NCBI RefSeq assembly: GCF_016056305.1
Contig: NZ_JAECZC010000055.1
Span: forward strand, 186,371-250,370
Direction of reading: 5' to 3'
DNA: 64,000 nucleotides
DNA from: Amazonocrinis nigriterrae CENA67
GTDB lineage: Bacteria; Cyanobacteriota; Cyanobacteriia; Cyanobacteriales; Nostocaceae
Below, in pieces: positions 18,613-26,808 of this stretch (positions within the stretch are counted from its first letter, which is position 1; the number at the start of each line of letters is the position of its first letter). A model generated the notes under the pieces. It saw nothing but the letters and a program-made list of their open reading frames with translations, made no database searches and had not been told where the DNA came from. The translations under genes and the position numbers were made by a program.

Positions 18613-18661
18613 AGTACCCGTTATGGGTCTTAGTGTACCTATGACCAGCCTACACTACTGA

Positions 18662-19492
18662 CTAAGGTTGAACTACTACCCAAGTTTCTCTAGTCTCATC
18701 TGTAGGTTGCCATGTTAACCCGTCTGGATCTCTTTCAGTAGTCCACTCAGCTATATTACCAACTCTGATTTTAGCTAAGGTGGCTGGTAAGTCTCTTAAA
18801 ATATTGGCTCTACCTTTATCAGTCTTAACCGTAGACAGCGATAAATGTCTGGGGGCTAACCTATCCGCTAAAGTATCCATAGTTAAAGTTAACACTAAGG
18901 GCTTATCTTCAGTAGTACACACACCTTGGTATACCTCCTTTATCTGTAAAGCTTCTGATTGGTTTACCACTTGTAGATAATCCTCGGCTTCCCTAACTAA
19001 GTTTTTTAACATCTCTCCCCACCATTCAGGCTGCCATCCTTTAGCCACTGCCTCAGCGATCGCTGGATGCTCCATTTTCTCTTGGTACTCTAGCAGAGTA
19101 GTAACAGGCTTATACTGAAATCTACTATCGGTCTTAGCCTCATCCCAAACCTTATCCGGGTAGACTACTGCTACCTCTAGCCAACTTTTAGACCCGTTAG
19201 CTGTCTTTTGTTTGACGGCAACTACTTGATCATCTGAGAATACATACCACCGCCTACGCTTAATAGTCTCCTCTAAGGCTGGCTTCAGTTCCCATTGGTG
19301 AGGTAATATCTCTCCAACACACACACTTTGGTATACCTTACCAGATAGTAAGGTATTAGTTGGGTTTACCCCTTGGTATACTTGCCTAAGTGCCTTGAAC
19401 GCTTCAGCCTGGGTATCAAAATCCTTAGCTAATACCTTAAACCATTCCCAATCATCCGGGTCAACCTTAACTGATAAAACCTTGTGTGCCAT
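18662..19492 (-). CDS. Hypothetical protein with RHH-like N-terminus and VYQ repeats
   Basis: 276 aa, not recognised as a family. The start, KVLSVKVDPDDWEWFKVLAK, looks like a ribbon-helix-helix strand and helix. The protein contains three short repeats VYQGVNP, VYQSVCV and VYQGVCT. They are encoded by copies of the DNA motif gtatacca followed by gtgtgt-like sequence, which also occurs twice in its own upstream region. Autoregulation by binding this motif is inferred. The rest is a mixed alpha/beta protein with many Trp residues. Confidence 0.55.
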   Translation of the reverse strand: MAHKVLSVKVDPDDWEWFKVLAKDFDTQAEAFKALRQVYQGVNPTNTLLSGKVYQSVCVGEILPHQWELKPALEETIKRRRWYVFSDDQVVAVKQKTANGSKSWLEVAVVYPDKVWDEAKTDSRFQYKPVTTLLEYQEKMEHPAIAEAVAKGWQPEWWGEMLKNLVREAEDYLQVVNQSEALQIKEVYQGVCTTEDKPLVLTLTMDTLADRLAPRHLSLSTVKTDKGRANILRDLPATLAKIRVGNIAEWTTERDPDGLTWQPTDETRETWVVVQP

Positions 19493-19534
19493 ATGTGTAC
19501 TTTTTACTATTGATATACTGTTAAATCTTTACGA

Positions 19535-19736
19535 TACCTACAGGTATACCTTTTGTGTGTGAGTGAGTTTTATAAACTTCCTTTCTCCCGCGTCGTCAGT
19601 CCAGAACAGAAAAGAGCCTTGGGGAAAATGTCTAACTACAAAGTTGATGGGTATCATAGTTAACTTTTTAGTATACCTATAATATTAGTATACAAATAAA
19701 ACCATTGATATACAAGGAGGTATACCAAAGTGTGTG
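19535..19736. promoter_or_regulatory. GTATAC-rich intergenic control region
   Basis: The gap between two leftward genes contains ggtatacc followed by ttttgtgtgtg near 19549, paired ttagtatac copies (about 19669-19693) and aggaggtatacc with aaagtgtgtgtgtg (about 19716-19740). The palindrome GTATAC plus a GT run recurs inside the neighbouring gene at about 18926, 19331 and 19374. It is a candidate operator array. Confidence 0.5.
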
Positions 19737-19740
19737 TGTG

Positions 19741-19965
19741 TTATTTATTAATAGCTGCTACGGGTTTCTTTAATGACGGATAGGTCACACCTTGGGCTAC
19801 TATCTGCAATCGCATCTTCTCTATTAATGCCCTTTCGGTCTTTAACAGCGCTACCGCTTCCCTAACTAACGCACTAATCGGTGTCCGGGTCTTCTCCGCC
19901 TCAGCCTCTAACCACTGGTAGGTGTCCAAGTCAAACCGAATACCCGCTTGTTTAAGTTTAGCCAT
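19741..19965 (-). CDS. Small ribbon-helix-helix protein
   Basis: 74 aa with AGIRFDLDTYQWLEAEAEKT followed by PISALVREAVALLK, a strand-helix-helix pattern close to CopG/RHH antitoxins and plasmid regulators. No toxin lies directly downstream on the same strand. It is divergent from the large putative nuclease gene at 20040, so it may regulate that promoter. Confidence 0.65.
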   Translation of the reverse strand: MAKLKQAGIRFDLDTYQWLEAEAEKTRTPISALVREAVALLKTERALIEKMRLQIVAQGVTYPSLKKPVAAINK

Positions 19966-20039
19966 CCCTAAATGCCTCTACTTTAACCTCACTAAGTCAA
20001 CTTTGAGTTGACTTAATCCCTATAAAACAGGGATTATTA

Positions 20040-21359
20040 ATGGCTCGGATTATTAAGAACGGGAAAATAATCAAGTTTGACCCTAGTAAACACCGTAGGG
20101 ATGCTAGAGGGCGTTTTGCAGATAAGCCGGACGAGCCTAGTGTAACTGGTAGGCGTTCTAGTAAAACCAGAGGGGTAGCCAAATCAGATATTAGAGGGTT
20201 AACCAGTAAGCAACAGGCGAGACTAGCTATTTATAAGGCTATGTCCCCAGAGCAACGCCAAAGGTTACAACTTATAACCTCACTCAACCCCGAACAGAGG
20301 AAAAGGCTACAAGAGCTTATTGCTAAGAAGCAGCAGAAGGCTTTAGAGGTTAACCAGGAACAATCCCCCGTAACTACTCAGGCTCTACAGGGTAAGCCAG
20401 ATAAGCCAAAGAAAGCTAAACGCTCTACCTCTAGCGATCGCCTGTCTGCTGACCCAGATCACTTAACCATTAAGGGTAATAAGTTGGTTATCTGGGAAGG
20501 TAAGCCAGAACTTGGTAAGGCTCAAGGGGGCTTTAAGACTAGGACAGTTAAAAACTTTGAGTACGCGGTAGAGGTTAACGGGCAACGTGTTGTACTCAAC
20601 CGCCAAACTAAGATGTACGAGTATTTAGGCGATCGCATTTATGGGATGCCCTCACTTAACCCTAGATTGGCTAGTATGACCCCTACACAGTTAGCCGATG
20701 GGTTAGCCAAGTACATGACCAGGGTAGAGGCTAAAGATACCACTGTGCCTGACTGGTTGCCTACGTTTCACGGCAAGGTAGACAAAAGCCTATTAAAAAA
20801 TGGCTATGGCAAGATGCAACAGCACCATATCCACCAGTGGGCTAGGATACCCTTAGAGAACATTGTTAAAGATTATGAGTCTGGCAAGATAAGCTTAGAT
20901 GAAGCTAAGGCGCAGACTAAGGCTATCCTAAGCAGGGAGTCTAAAAAGACTAAATCCGGCAAGTTCGTAGAAGATTGGGTATTAACACCAGCCGATAAAG
21001 ATCAACGGGCATTTGTGGTACTACCTGGGGGTTTACATGATATCTCCAATAAGCCTATGTACTATGCCAATCACCCTAAAGGGATTGATGTAGATGCCCC
21101 AGACTTCAAACTAAGATCATATAGATTACCTCAGTATGGTAACTCAGGTAGAGATTGGCACTCTAGCGTATTTAGACCAGGGTCATGGTTAGAAATATAC
21201 CGTAGAGAAACCTATGTACTACTAGGGGAACTCAACAGGCGAATAAGTAAAGGTGAGGTGACACCTCAAGAGGCTCAAAGTCTTTTCATGCAAGGGTTAG
21301 CTAAGGTAGACAAGGCTAATCAATATAGGTTAAAATATAGTAATAACCAGGACGGTTAA
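20040..21359 (+). CDS. Putative HNH-like nuclease effector
   Basis: 439 aa, strongly basic. The N-terminus FDPSKHRRDARGRFADKP carries the RDxxGRFA signature seen on phage-associated proteins. A long basic low-complexity linker (about 30-140) follows. The C-terminal domain has QQHHIHQWARIPL (about 260), then a helical insert and LPGGLHDISNKPMYYANHP (about 332) with further conserved-looking His residues (GRDWHSS). This His spacing is that of HNH/GHH-type nuclease toxins, and the activity is inferred. Two acidic small genes follow closely (4-base and 37-base gaps) and could encode its inhibitor. Confidence 0.55.
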   Translation: MARIIKNGKIIKFDPSKHRRDARGRFADKPDEPSVTGRRSSKTRGVAKSDIRGLTSKQQARLAIYKAMSPEQRQRLQLITSLNPEQRKRLQELIAKKQQKALEVNQEQSPVTTQALQGKPDKPKKAKRSTSSDRLSADPDHLTIKGNKLVIWEGKPELGKAQGGFKTRTVKNFEYAVEVNGQRVVLNRQTKMYEYLGDRIYGMPSLNPRLASMTPTQLADGLAKYMTRVEAKDTTVPDWLPTFHGKVDKSLLKNGYGKMQQHHIHQWARIPLENIVKDYESGKISLDEAKAQTKAILSRESKKTKSGKFVEDWVLTPADKDQRAFVVLPGGLHDISNKPMYYANHPKGIDVDAPDFKLRSYRLPQYGNSGRDWHSSVFRPGSWLEIYRRETYVLLGELNRRISKGEVTPQEAQSLFMQGLAKVDKANQYRLKYSNNQDG

Positions 21360-21363
21360 AAGT

Positions 21364-21588
21364 ATGCCCACTACAGATTATAAGTTAGATTTAATACTTA
21401 CTAATGGCTCGGCTATTCAAATATTAGAAGATGATGTAGTAGAAGTCCGGGCATTAGATGATGATGATTATATGGAAGCTGAGGTGTTTGAGATTACAAC
21501 AGCCTCCGGTGAAACCTACGAGGTAGATTATGTAGAATCACCAGGGTCTACTCGTACTTTCTTATGGCAAGCCATCGACCCTGATTAA
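21364..21588 (+). CDS. Very acidic small protein, candidate inhibitor
   Basis: 74 aa with runs such as ILEDDVVEVRALDDDDYMEAE and few basic residues. It starts 4 bases after the putative nuclease gene, so translation is probably coupled. Acidic proteins next to basic nucleases often act as immunity proteins or DNA mimics, which is the inference here. No family was recognised. Confidence 0.55.
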   Translation: MPTTDYKLDLILTNGSAIQILEDDVVEVRALDDDDYMEAEVFEITTASGETYEVDYVESPGSTRTFLWQAIDPD

Positions 21589-21625
21589 TGATTATACTAG
21601 CCATAAACTTTAGGCTAACCTAAAT

Positions 21626-21859
21626 ATGTTCGCTATCACTGTAGACGATATTACACTAACGCCTGATGATATCGATTATGCTCAGGCTGAGGATGAAGAC
21701 GATAATGTAGTATCAGACTTTGTTAATGCTGAGTGGTACAGGATATTCCTAACAGATATTGGTTTTGACAAACATAGCACATGGGAAGTAGTAGCTAGTC
21801 GTGAGGAGCTAGATAGCAGTTCCTTAGAGTATTTATTAGAAGTTATTCAGTCTACCTAG
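21626..21859 (+). CDS. Second acidic small protein, candidate inhibitor
   Basis: 77 aa, acidic (TLTPDDIDYAQAEDEDDNVV), not recognised. It follows the previous acidic gene by 37 bases and ends just before a terminator, so nuclease and both acidic genes form one unit. It is different in sequence from its neighbour, not a duplicate. Confidence 0.5.
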   Translation: MFAITVDDITLTPDDIDYAQAEDEDDNVVSDFVNAEWYRIFLTDIGFDKHSTWEVVASREELDSSSLEYLLEVIQST

Positions 21860-21882
21860 CTAACCGTAATAACAACTATTTC

Positions 21883-21910
21883 AAGACCTGAGATGAATCT
21901 TGGGTCTTTT
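21883..21910 (+). terminator. Terminator of the nuclease/acidic-protein unit
   Basis: Eleven-pair stem (21883-21893 with 21898-21908, two G-T pairs), short loop, and a following TTTT. Confidence 0.7.
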
Positions 21911-21969
21911 AGTTTGTAGGCAAGCGATCGCAGTCAAGGCTAGACAAAGACCTTTAGGATGTCCTAAGC

Positions 21970-21989
21970 TTAGGACAGATTTAGGACAG
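21970..21989 (+). promoter_or_regulatory. Paired TTAGGACAG sites, right (putative integrase arm sites)
   Basis: TTAGGACAG at 21970-21978 and 21981-21989, the same 11-bp period as the pair beside attL, again preceded by an inverted gtcctaa (the palindrome gtcctaagcttaggac at 21961-21976). They lie about 35 bases inside attR. Confidence 0.6.
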
Positions 21990-22024
21990 TCTAGGATGTT
22001 CTAGGGCTACATAAGTTATCTAGT

Positions 22025-22075
22025 AAAAGCCCGTGACGAGGATTGAACTCGTGACCTCACCCTTACCAAGGGTGT
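22025..22075. repeat. attR: 51-bp repeat within tRNA-Thr
   Basis: Identical to 14872-14922. It covers the 3' part of the tRNA-Thr gene up to the anticodon stem, plus four bases outside the gene. It is the right boundary of the integrated element. Confidence 0.93.
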
Positions 22076-22099
22076 GCTCTACCACTGAGCCACACGGGC
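22028..22099 (-). tRNA. trnT: tRNA-Thr (GGT anticodon)
   Basis: Read on the minus strand: acceptor gcccgtg pairs with cacgggc, D-arm gctc/gagc, anticodon arm caccc/gggtg with loop ttGGTaa, T-arm acgag/ctcgt with loop ttcaatc. 72 nt, CCA not encoded. It is intact and serves as the insertion site of the element to its left. Confidence 0.96.
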
Positions 22100-22152
22100 A
22101 AACTTTTTGTAAGTTTGAGATTTTGAATTCTTATAAAATCCAAAATCTCAAA

Positions 22153-22235
22153 TGGGCCGGGCTGGATTTGAACCAGCGTAGGCGCAAACCAACGGATTTA
22201 CAGTCCGTCTCCATTAACCACTCGGACACCGACCC
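22153..22235 (-). tRNA. trnY: tRNA-Tyr (GTA anticodon)
   Basis: Minus strand: acceptor gggtcgg pairs with ccggccc (one G-T pair), anticodon arm cggac/atccg region with GTA in ctGTAaa, a long variable arm as in class II tRNAs, and T-arm with loop ttcaaat. 83 nt. It lies 53 bases from tRNA-Thr and is probably co-transcribed with it. Confidence 0.95.
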
Positions 22236-22343
22236 GCTTTGTCCTACGATTTATTATATTAGCACCGGATTTGAGAAATTTCAAGTGGGTCACAGAAATT
22301 TTTTCACAGAGAAACCGGGCTGAATCAACCCGGTTCCTAGCGC

Positions 22344-24164
22344 CTAATTCAGGAGTTCTCCGGTTTCTTGTAGGGAGTGCAAGCAGCGGTAAATGCCCTC
22401 GTGACGCAAAAGTTCATCGTGGCTACCCACCTCTACAATCTTGCCCTGATCTAGAACGACAATCTTATCGGCTTCTCGCACCGTACTCAGACGATGGGCA
22501 ATGACGATTGTTGTGCAAGTTCCCTGAATCGATCGCATGGCTAGTTGAATGGAACGCTCAGACTCGTAATCTAAACTAGAGGTAGCTTCGTCAAAAATCA
22601 GCACGTCTGGCTCAACTAACAACGCCCTGGCGATTCCTAAGCGCTGTCTTTGTCCTCCAGATAACCTGACACCACGTTCCCCGACAATCGTGTAATAACC
22701 TTGGGGTAGGTGTTGGACTACTTCATCAACTCTAGCAATCCTACAGGCTTGTTGAACCTGCTCAAAACTAGCATTGGGTCTACCATAGGTGAGGTTATCC
22801 AACACAGTACCGTTAAAAACGTCTACCTCTTGGTGAACGATCGCCAACCTGCGTCTATACTTACCTACATGCAAGGTGCGAATATCTTGACCATCAATGA
22901 GAATTTGCCCTTCTTGAGGTTCAAAATACCGCAACAGTAACTTCACTAAAGTAGATTTACCAGAACCAGAACGCCCAACCAAAGCTACTGTTTGGTATGG
23001 TTCGATCAACAAGTTAATATCTTGCAAAACTTGACGGTTAGTATCGTACCCAAAACTCAGGTGGGAAATCTCAACTTTTCCAGTAAATTTATAAGGTGGT
23101 TCTCCCTCTTTTTCCTCTTCTAAAATACCAGCTGCATCAGCGCCAGTTGGCTCTTGGAGAAATTCGTGAAACCGCAGCATCGAAGAATAGCGACGTGCGA
23201 AAATTTCTGCCAAGGTACTAATAGGTTCTAATTCAGCATAAGCCATGCTGGAAAGAGTCAAGGTCATGACAAAATGACCAAGAGAAATTTTACCGTTTAC
23301 TGTTGCTGCTAAAGTTAAACCAAGGATAGCAAACACGCAAAACTGAATCACAGTTCTTTGCCAAGTACCCAGTTTTGTATAACCTTTGTGGATGCGATAA
23401 TCAATTACTTTGAATTCACGATCCAAACGTTGAGTTTGCCGCTTCAGTTCTCTAGCTTCGGTTGCAAATGCCTTTACCGTTTTGATATTGGTAATTATTT
23501 CCGAAGTCCGGCTTTCTGTGCCTTCTCCATATTTATCAAGACGACTTTCATACCTAATAAGTTGCTGTAAATCCTTCAAGCTGAAGCCGAGGATAATTAC
23601 AAAGGATATCAGATATAAAATAGCGATTCGCCACTCAATCACTAAGATAAATACAAAAATTCCCAATACTCTCATTAGTTTGGGAATCATTTGTCCAGCA
23701 ATTTCAGGATACGACCAAGTGTGGTTAGTAATACCTCTAGCTACTCGTCCAGCAATACGTCCTGGATTATTTTCATCATAGAATTCTAGTGGCAGAGTGA
23801 GAACTTTTTCGATTGCTGTTTGGCTTTTACTGCGGCGCACCCTGAAGGCTATATCCCAGTGAAACCAACCAGTTAACCACGGTTGTGTTGGTGCCCTGAC
23901 TACGGTGACAACAAAAATTAAACCCAGTAATACACCTAAAGATAGAGGTTTATTTACTGGGTAGTTGGTGATATCTGAAAAGATAGCGATCGCTTGTTGT
24001 AATGGTTTATCTAATGGCTGATTAGACAAGACATTTAAAATCTGCCCAATCGCATAAGGCACAACCAAATCAAAAATTTCGTAAATACTGGATGCTGCAA
24101 TAGTAATAATACTCAGCTTCCAATGGGCATGATAGTAAGTGAGAATGTCTCGAAATTTTGCCAT
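22344..24164 (-). CDS. ABC exporter, fused membrane and ATPase domains
   Basis: Half-transporter of the MsbA/multidrug exporter type. The N-terminal six-helix domain (about 1-320) is followed by an ATPase domain: Walker A GRSGSGKST, Q-loop region IVHQEVDVFNG, signature LSGGQRQRLGIARALL, Walker B VLIFDEATSSLD, and switch His in VIAHRLST. The ATG at 24164 starting MAKFRDILTYYH is preferred over an upstream one at 24188. The substrate is unknown. The nearby tRNAs point the same way but are separate units. Confidence 0.9.
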   Translation of the reverse strand: MAKFRDILTYYHAHWKLSIITIAASSIYEIFDLVVPYAIGQILNVLSNQPLDKPLQQAIAIFSDITNYPVNKPLSLGVLLGLIFVVTVVRAPTQPWLTGWFHWDIAFRVRRSKSQTAIEKVLTLPLEFYDENNPGRIAGRVARGITNHTWSYPEIAGQMIPKLMRVLGIFVFILVIEWRIAILYLISFVIILGFSLKDLQQLIRYESRLDKYGEGTESRTSEIITNIKTVKAFATEARELKRQTQRLDREFKVIDYRIHKGYTKLGTWQRTVIQFCVFAILGLTLAATVNGKISLGHFVMTLTLSSMAYAELEPISTLAEIFARRYSSMLRFHEFLQEPTGADAAGILEEEKEGEPPYKFTGKVEISHLSFGYDTNRQVLQDINLLIEPYQTVALVGRSGSGKSTLVKLLLRYFEPQEGQILIDGQDIRTLHVGKYRRRLAIVHQEVDVFNGTVLDNLTYGRPNASFEQVQQACRIARVDEVVQHLPQGYYTIVGERGVRLSGGQRQRLGIARALLVEPDVLIFDEATSSLDYESERSIQLAMRSIQGTCTTIVIAHRLSTVREADKIVVLDQGKIVEVGSHDELLRHEGIYRCLHSLQETGELLN

Positions 24165-24252
24165 GATGCACACTGTTCCAGAGCGCAAACGTTAGCTCCA
24201 GAATTTTATGCTACATTTATACTACAAAAAAGTCAATACCTAAAGAAGTAAT

Positions 24253-25059
24253 TTATTCTTTATTAGTAGTAATAACTTGAGAAGGAAAAAATTCTAGGCG
24301 ATAGCGATAAAGAGCCACTGGTCGAGAACCTGCGGTAAAATAATTTGGATCTTGTGGTGACAGATAGACAGCGGTAACTTGATCTGCCTCAATAGCGGGA
24401 TTAGATGTAGAAAGTTGTTGGTAGGCAGTAGTCGATTCCACAGAATTCAAATAGGGGCGTGAGCTACCTTTAAATAATTGTTGAAACACTTCTGTGGTAA
24501 TAAATTTACCATCAGATGTATTTTCCGTGGCGCGTGCAGTGACAATAGAAACTAGTTGGCGATCGCCACGCAAAAAGGTAATCTGACGATTGGGCGAATC
24601 TGGATCAACTTTCACTGCTAATACAGCTTCATCTCCTAAATAAGCCCTGGCTAAATTTAAACTATTAAATGCTCTATCTGCTACCAAAGTTTCTCCTTTA
24701 TTGTTTGACCAAGGTAGAAATTTTAATTTAGTAACAGGCGATCGCTCTTTCACAAATCTTACTAAAAAACTCACAGGTTTATTTAGTTGTTGGCGATTCC
24801 CTTCAAACCCAGGTGTGACGATATCCGGCGCTAAAGGCGCAGCTAAATCGACCAAAGTACTGGTAACTTGCCAATTACCAGCCATCCATTCAGGGTAAAC
24901 CAAATCCCCCGTAGCTGGTTGCACAGAAGTTAATTTTTCCCACTGCGGAAAGTGCGCTAAACGTTCAGATAACTCCCCTGCTTTAGCGTCCACACTCGCC
25001 AGTAGGAATAAAACTATTAAGCAAAAACTTAAAACTGCCTTTATTGTAAATAACAGCAT
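24253..25059 (-). CDS. DUF6816-like exported protein
   Basis: A conserved cyanobacterial/plastid-type protein of unknown function. An N-terminal signal sequence (LLFTIKAVLSFCLIVLFLLASVDAKAG) is followed by LSERLAHFPQWEKL and YPEWMAGNWQVTSTLVDLAAP, which I associate with DUF6816. The start is set at the ATG at 25059, directly before the signal peptide, because the frame upstream to 25116 runs into a hairpin repeat. About 268 aa, probably periplasmic or lumenal. Confidence 0.65.
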   Translation of the reverse strand: MLLFTIKAVLSFCLIVLFLLASVDAKAGELSERLAHFPQWEKLTSVQPATGDLVYPEWMAGNWQVTSTLVDLAAPLAPDIVTPGFEGNRQQLNKPVSFLVRFVKERSPVTKLKFLPWSNNKGETLVADRAFNSLNLARAYLGDEAVLAVKVDPDSPNRQITFLRGDRQLVSIVTARATENTSDGKFITTEVFQQLFKGSSRPYLNSVESTTAYQQLSTSNPAIEADQVTAVYLSPQDPNYFTAGSRPVALYRYRLEFFPSQVITTNKE

Positions 25060-25097
25060 AATTGATAATGTGTGATATAAAAATCCTGAACAATAAG

Positions 25098-25126
25098 ATT
25101 CCCGACTTTTGAACAAAATCGGGAAT
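25098..25126 (-). terminator. Dispersed hairpin upstream of the DUF6816 gene
   Basis: Stem attcccga (25098-25105) with tcgggaat (25119-25126), the same hairpin core as the aroC terminator. Whether it terminates read-through from the gene upstream or is only an interspersed repeat is open. Confidence 0.4.
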
Positions 25127-25158
25127 GTAGGCTTTTCAGAATTACGAATGAAAAATTA

Positions 25159-25357
25159 TATTAACGTGAGTTCAATGAACTTCTCCCTCCCGGCCTCCCT
25201 CTCCTAAAAGGGTACTCCTTCAAAGAAGCAAGCGATCGCGTTGCGTCTGGGTAAGGAGAGGGAGGAGAAACGAAAAATCACGGTTTTACTCCCCTCTCCT
25301 CGTAGGAGAGGGGTTGGGGGAGAGGTCAAAACAGTCCTTGTCAAACTCACGTTAATA
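25159..25357. repeat. MITE-like inverted-repeat element, copy 1
   Basis: Bounded by tattaacgtgagtt (25159-25172) and its inverse aactcacgttaata (25344-25357). The inside carries cccctctcc...ggagaggggttgggg sequence and no gene. A second copy with the same ends lies at 46231-46425. Confidence 0.65.
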
Positions 25358-25762
25358 TTAAATCTCTGCTGGCAAAGGTTCCCAAACTTCACCATATTTA
25401 TCTCGTAAAGCCTGCCAATTTTCTACCTGACCTGGTTCATATTCTCCCGGTTTACCCCACTGTAAAAATAGACTTAAAGCAGGCTCTTGTTTTTCATCTA
25501 AAAACCGGATGGCATAAGTTGTAAAGTTACCTCTTTTTGCTTCACCAGTTTCAAATTTTACTTGAGTAATTTTGTCCATATTCAAGTGAAATTCAAAGCC
25601 TTCAGAATGCATATTGGCATACTTACCTTTAGGTAATTCTGCATAAAATAGTTTTTCTAATTTGCCACGTGCTTCTAAGACAGCAGCACTACTAGTAACA
25701 ATTAAACGCAAAGTTCCTAAATTCTCGCAAGCTGTTAAAAAGTCTTTTAAATTAGTACTCAT
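25358..25762 (-). CDS. ChuX/HutX-like heme-utilisation-type protein
   Basis: 134 aa, cytoplasmic, highly conserved among Nostoc-type cyanobacteria. The order ARGKLEKLFYAELPKGKYAN, then EGFEFHLNMDKITQVKFE and FTTYAIRFLDEKQEPALSLF resembles the ChuX/HutX heme-carrier fold. The exact role is not shown by the sequence. It lies downstream of the phoH-like gene on the same strand, separated by repeats. Confidence 0.6.
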   Translation of the reverse strand: MSTNLKDFLTACENLGTLRLIVTSSAAVLEARGKLEKLFYAELPKGKYANMHSEGFEFHLNMDKITQVKFETGEAKRGNFTTYAIRFLDEKQEPALSLFLQWGKPGEYEPGQVENWQALRDKYGEVWEPLPAEI

Positions 25763-25853
25763 GATTAGTTGTTAGTTGTCAGTTGTTAGTTGTCAGTTGT
25801 CAGTTGTCAATACCAATTCCCAATTCCCAATTCCCAATTCCCAATTCCCAATA
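25763..25853. repeat. STRR repeats
   Basis: Tandem heptamers gttagtt/gtcagtt, then aattccc copies, between two leftward genes. Non-coding. Confidence 0.75.
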
Positions 25854-25854
25854 A

Positions 25855-26808
25855 CTATTTTTCGTATTGTTCGTAAGCAGCGACAATGCGCTGAACTAAA
25901 GGATGGCGCACAACATCTCGCTGGGAGAATTCGCAAAAGGTAATGCCTTCAACATTTTTTAAAATTTGTAAAGCCACTGTTAAACCTGATTGCTGATTGA
26001 GTGGTAAGTCGGTTTGTGTAATGTCACCTGTAATTACCATCCGAGAACGGAAGCCTAAACGAGTCAAAACCATTTTCATCTGGGCAGGTGTAGTATTTTG
26101 GGCTTCATCCACAATCACAAAAGCATTATTTAAAGTGCGTCCCCGCATATAGGCTAGAGGTGCAACTTCAATGACACCGCGTTCCATTAAATTGGGGACT
26201 TTTTCGGGGTCGATAAATTCATAAATAGCATCGTAAAGTGGACGGAGATAAGGATTGATTTTTTGCTGTAAATCTCCAGGTAAAAAGCCGAGTTTTTCAC
26301 CAGCTTCCACAGCCGGACGAGTTAGAATCAGTTTTTCAACTTGGTTGGCGAGAAGTGCTTGCACAGCAACGACGACAGCAAGGTAGGTTTTCCCTGTACC
26401 AGCAGGGCCGATGCAAAATGTCAAGTCACGCTTACGTATCGCCTCAATGTATTGTCGCTGGCGAAAGGTTTTAGCGCGAATCTCCTCACCCCGACGAGTT
26501 TTGGCTAGGACATCTCGCCGTAGTTCTTGTAATTCGTCTTCTCTATGACTATCTAAAGCTTGACGAGCTGTTAAAATGTCGGCACTGGAGATAGTATTGC
26601 CTTTTATCCAGAGGTCTTCAAGCGATCGCACTAATCGAGAAGCTAATTCTATTTGCTTTTCTGTACCAGAAATGTATAATTCTTGCCCACGTAGTACCAA
26701 AGTAGCACCTGTTTGCCGTGATAGAATTTTGAGATTTTCCTCTCCATCACCAGCTAGGGCGATCGCACCAGTAATATTAGGCAGCTGAATTTTTAAGGCA
26801 TCTGCCAT
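25855..26808 (-). CDS. phoH: PhoH-like ATPase/RNA-processing protein
   Basis: 317 aa of the PhoH/YbeZ type, cytoplasmic ATPase linked to RNA and ribosome metabolism. An N-terminal KH-like region (about 1-95) is followed by the P-loop ATPase: Walker A GPAGTGKTYLA, then LTRPAVEAGEKLGFLPGDL, Walker B FVIVDEAQNTTPAQMKM and sensor VITGDITQTDLP. Length is normal. The rpsU gene lies upstream on the same strand. Confidence 0.93.
   Translation of the reverse strand: MADALKIQLPNITGAIALAGDGEENLKILSRQTGATLVLRGQELYISGTEKQIELASRLVRSLEDLWIKGNTISSADILTARQALDSHREDELQELRRDVLAKTRRGEEIRAKTFRQRQYIEAIRKRDLTFCIGPAGTGKTYLAVVVAVQALLANQVEKLILTRPAVEAGEKLGFLPGDLQQKINPYLRPLYDAIYEFIDPEKVPNLMERGVIEVAPLAYMRGRTLNNAFVIVDEAQNTTPAQMKMVLTRLGFRSRMVITGDITQTDLPLNQQSGLTVALQILKNVEGITFCEFSQRDVVRHPLVQRIVAAYEQYEK

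Larger units (their letters stand above)
14872..22075. mobile_element. tRNA-Thr-integrated genetic element, about 7.15 kb
   Basis: The region lies between two identical 51-bp repeats and has a tyrosine integrase gene at its left end. The intact tRNA-Thr gene is kept at the right end. Contents are integrase, two overlapping small genes, an antirepressor-like gene, a DCL/HNH-like gene, three ribbon-helix-helix-like genes, a putative nuclease and two acidic small genes. No replication, capsid or conjugation gene is visible. It is therefore best described as a small integrative element or genomic island that would need help to move. Codon choice by eye (many CTA, GGG and GTTAACC strings) differs from the flanks. 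Confidence 0.88.

Noticed and set aside
14872-22075. Prophage
   Set aside because: No capsid, tail, terminase, lysis or replication gene is visible; only integrase and small regulators.
22033-22504. Coding frames over the tRNA pair and the end of the ABC exporter gene
   Set aside because: They overlap two clear tRNA genes and the opposite strand of the exporter.
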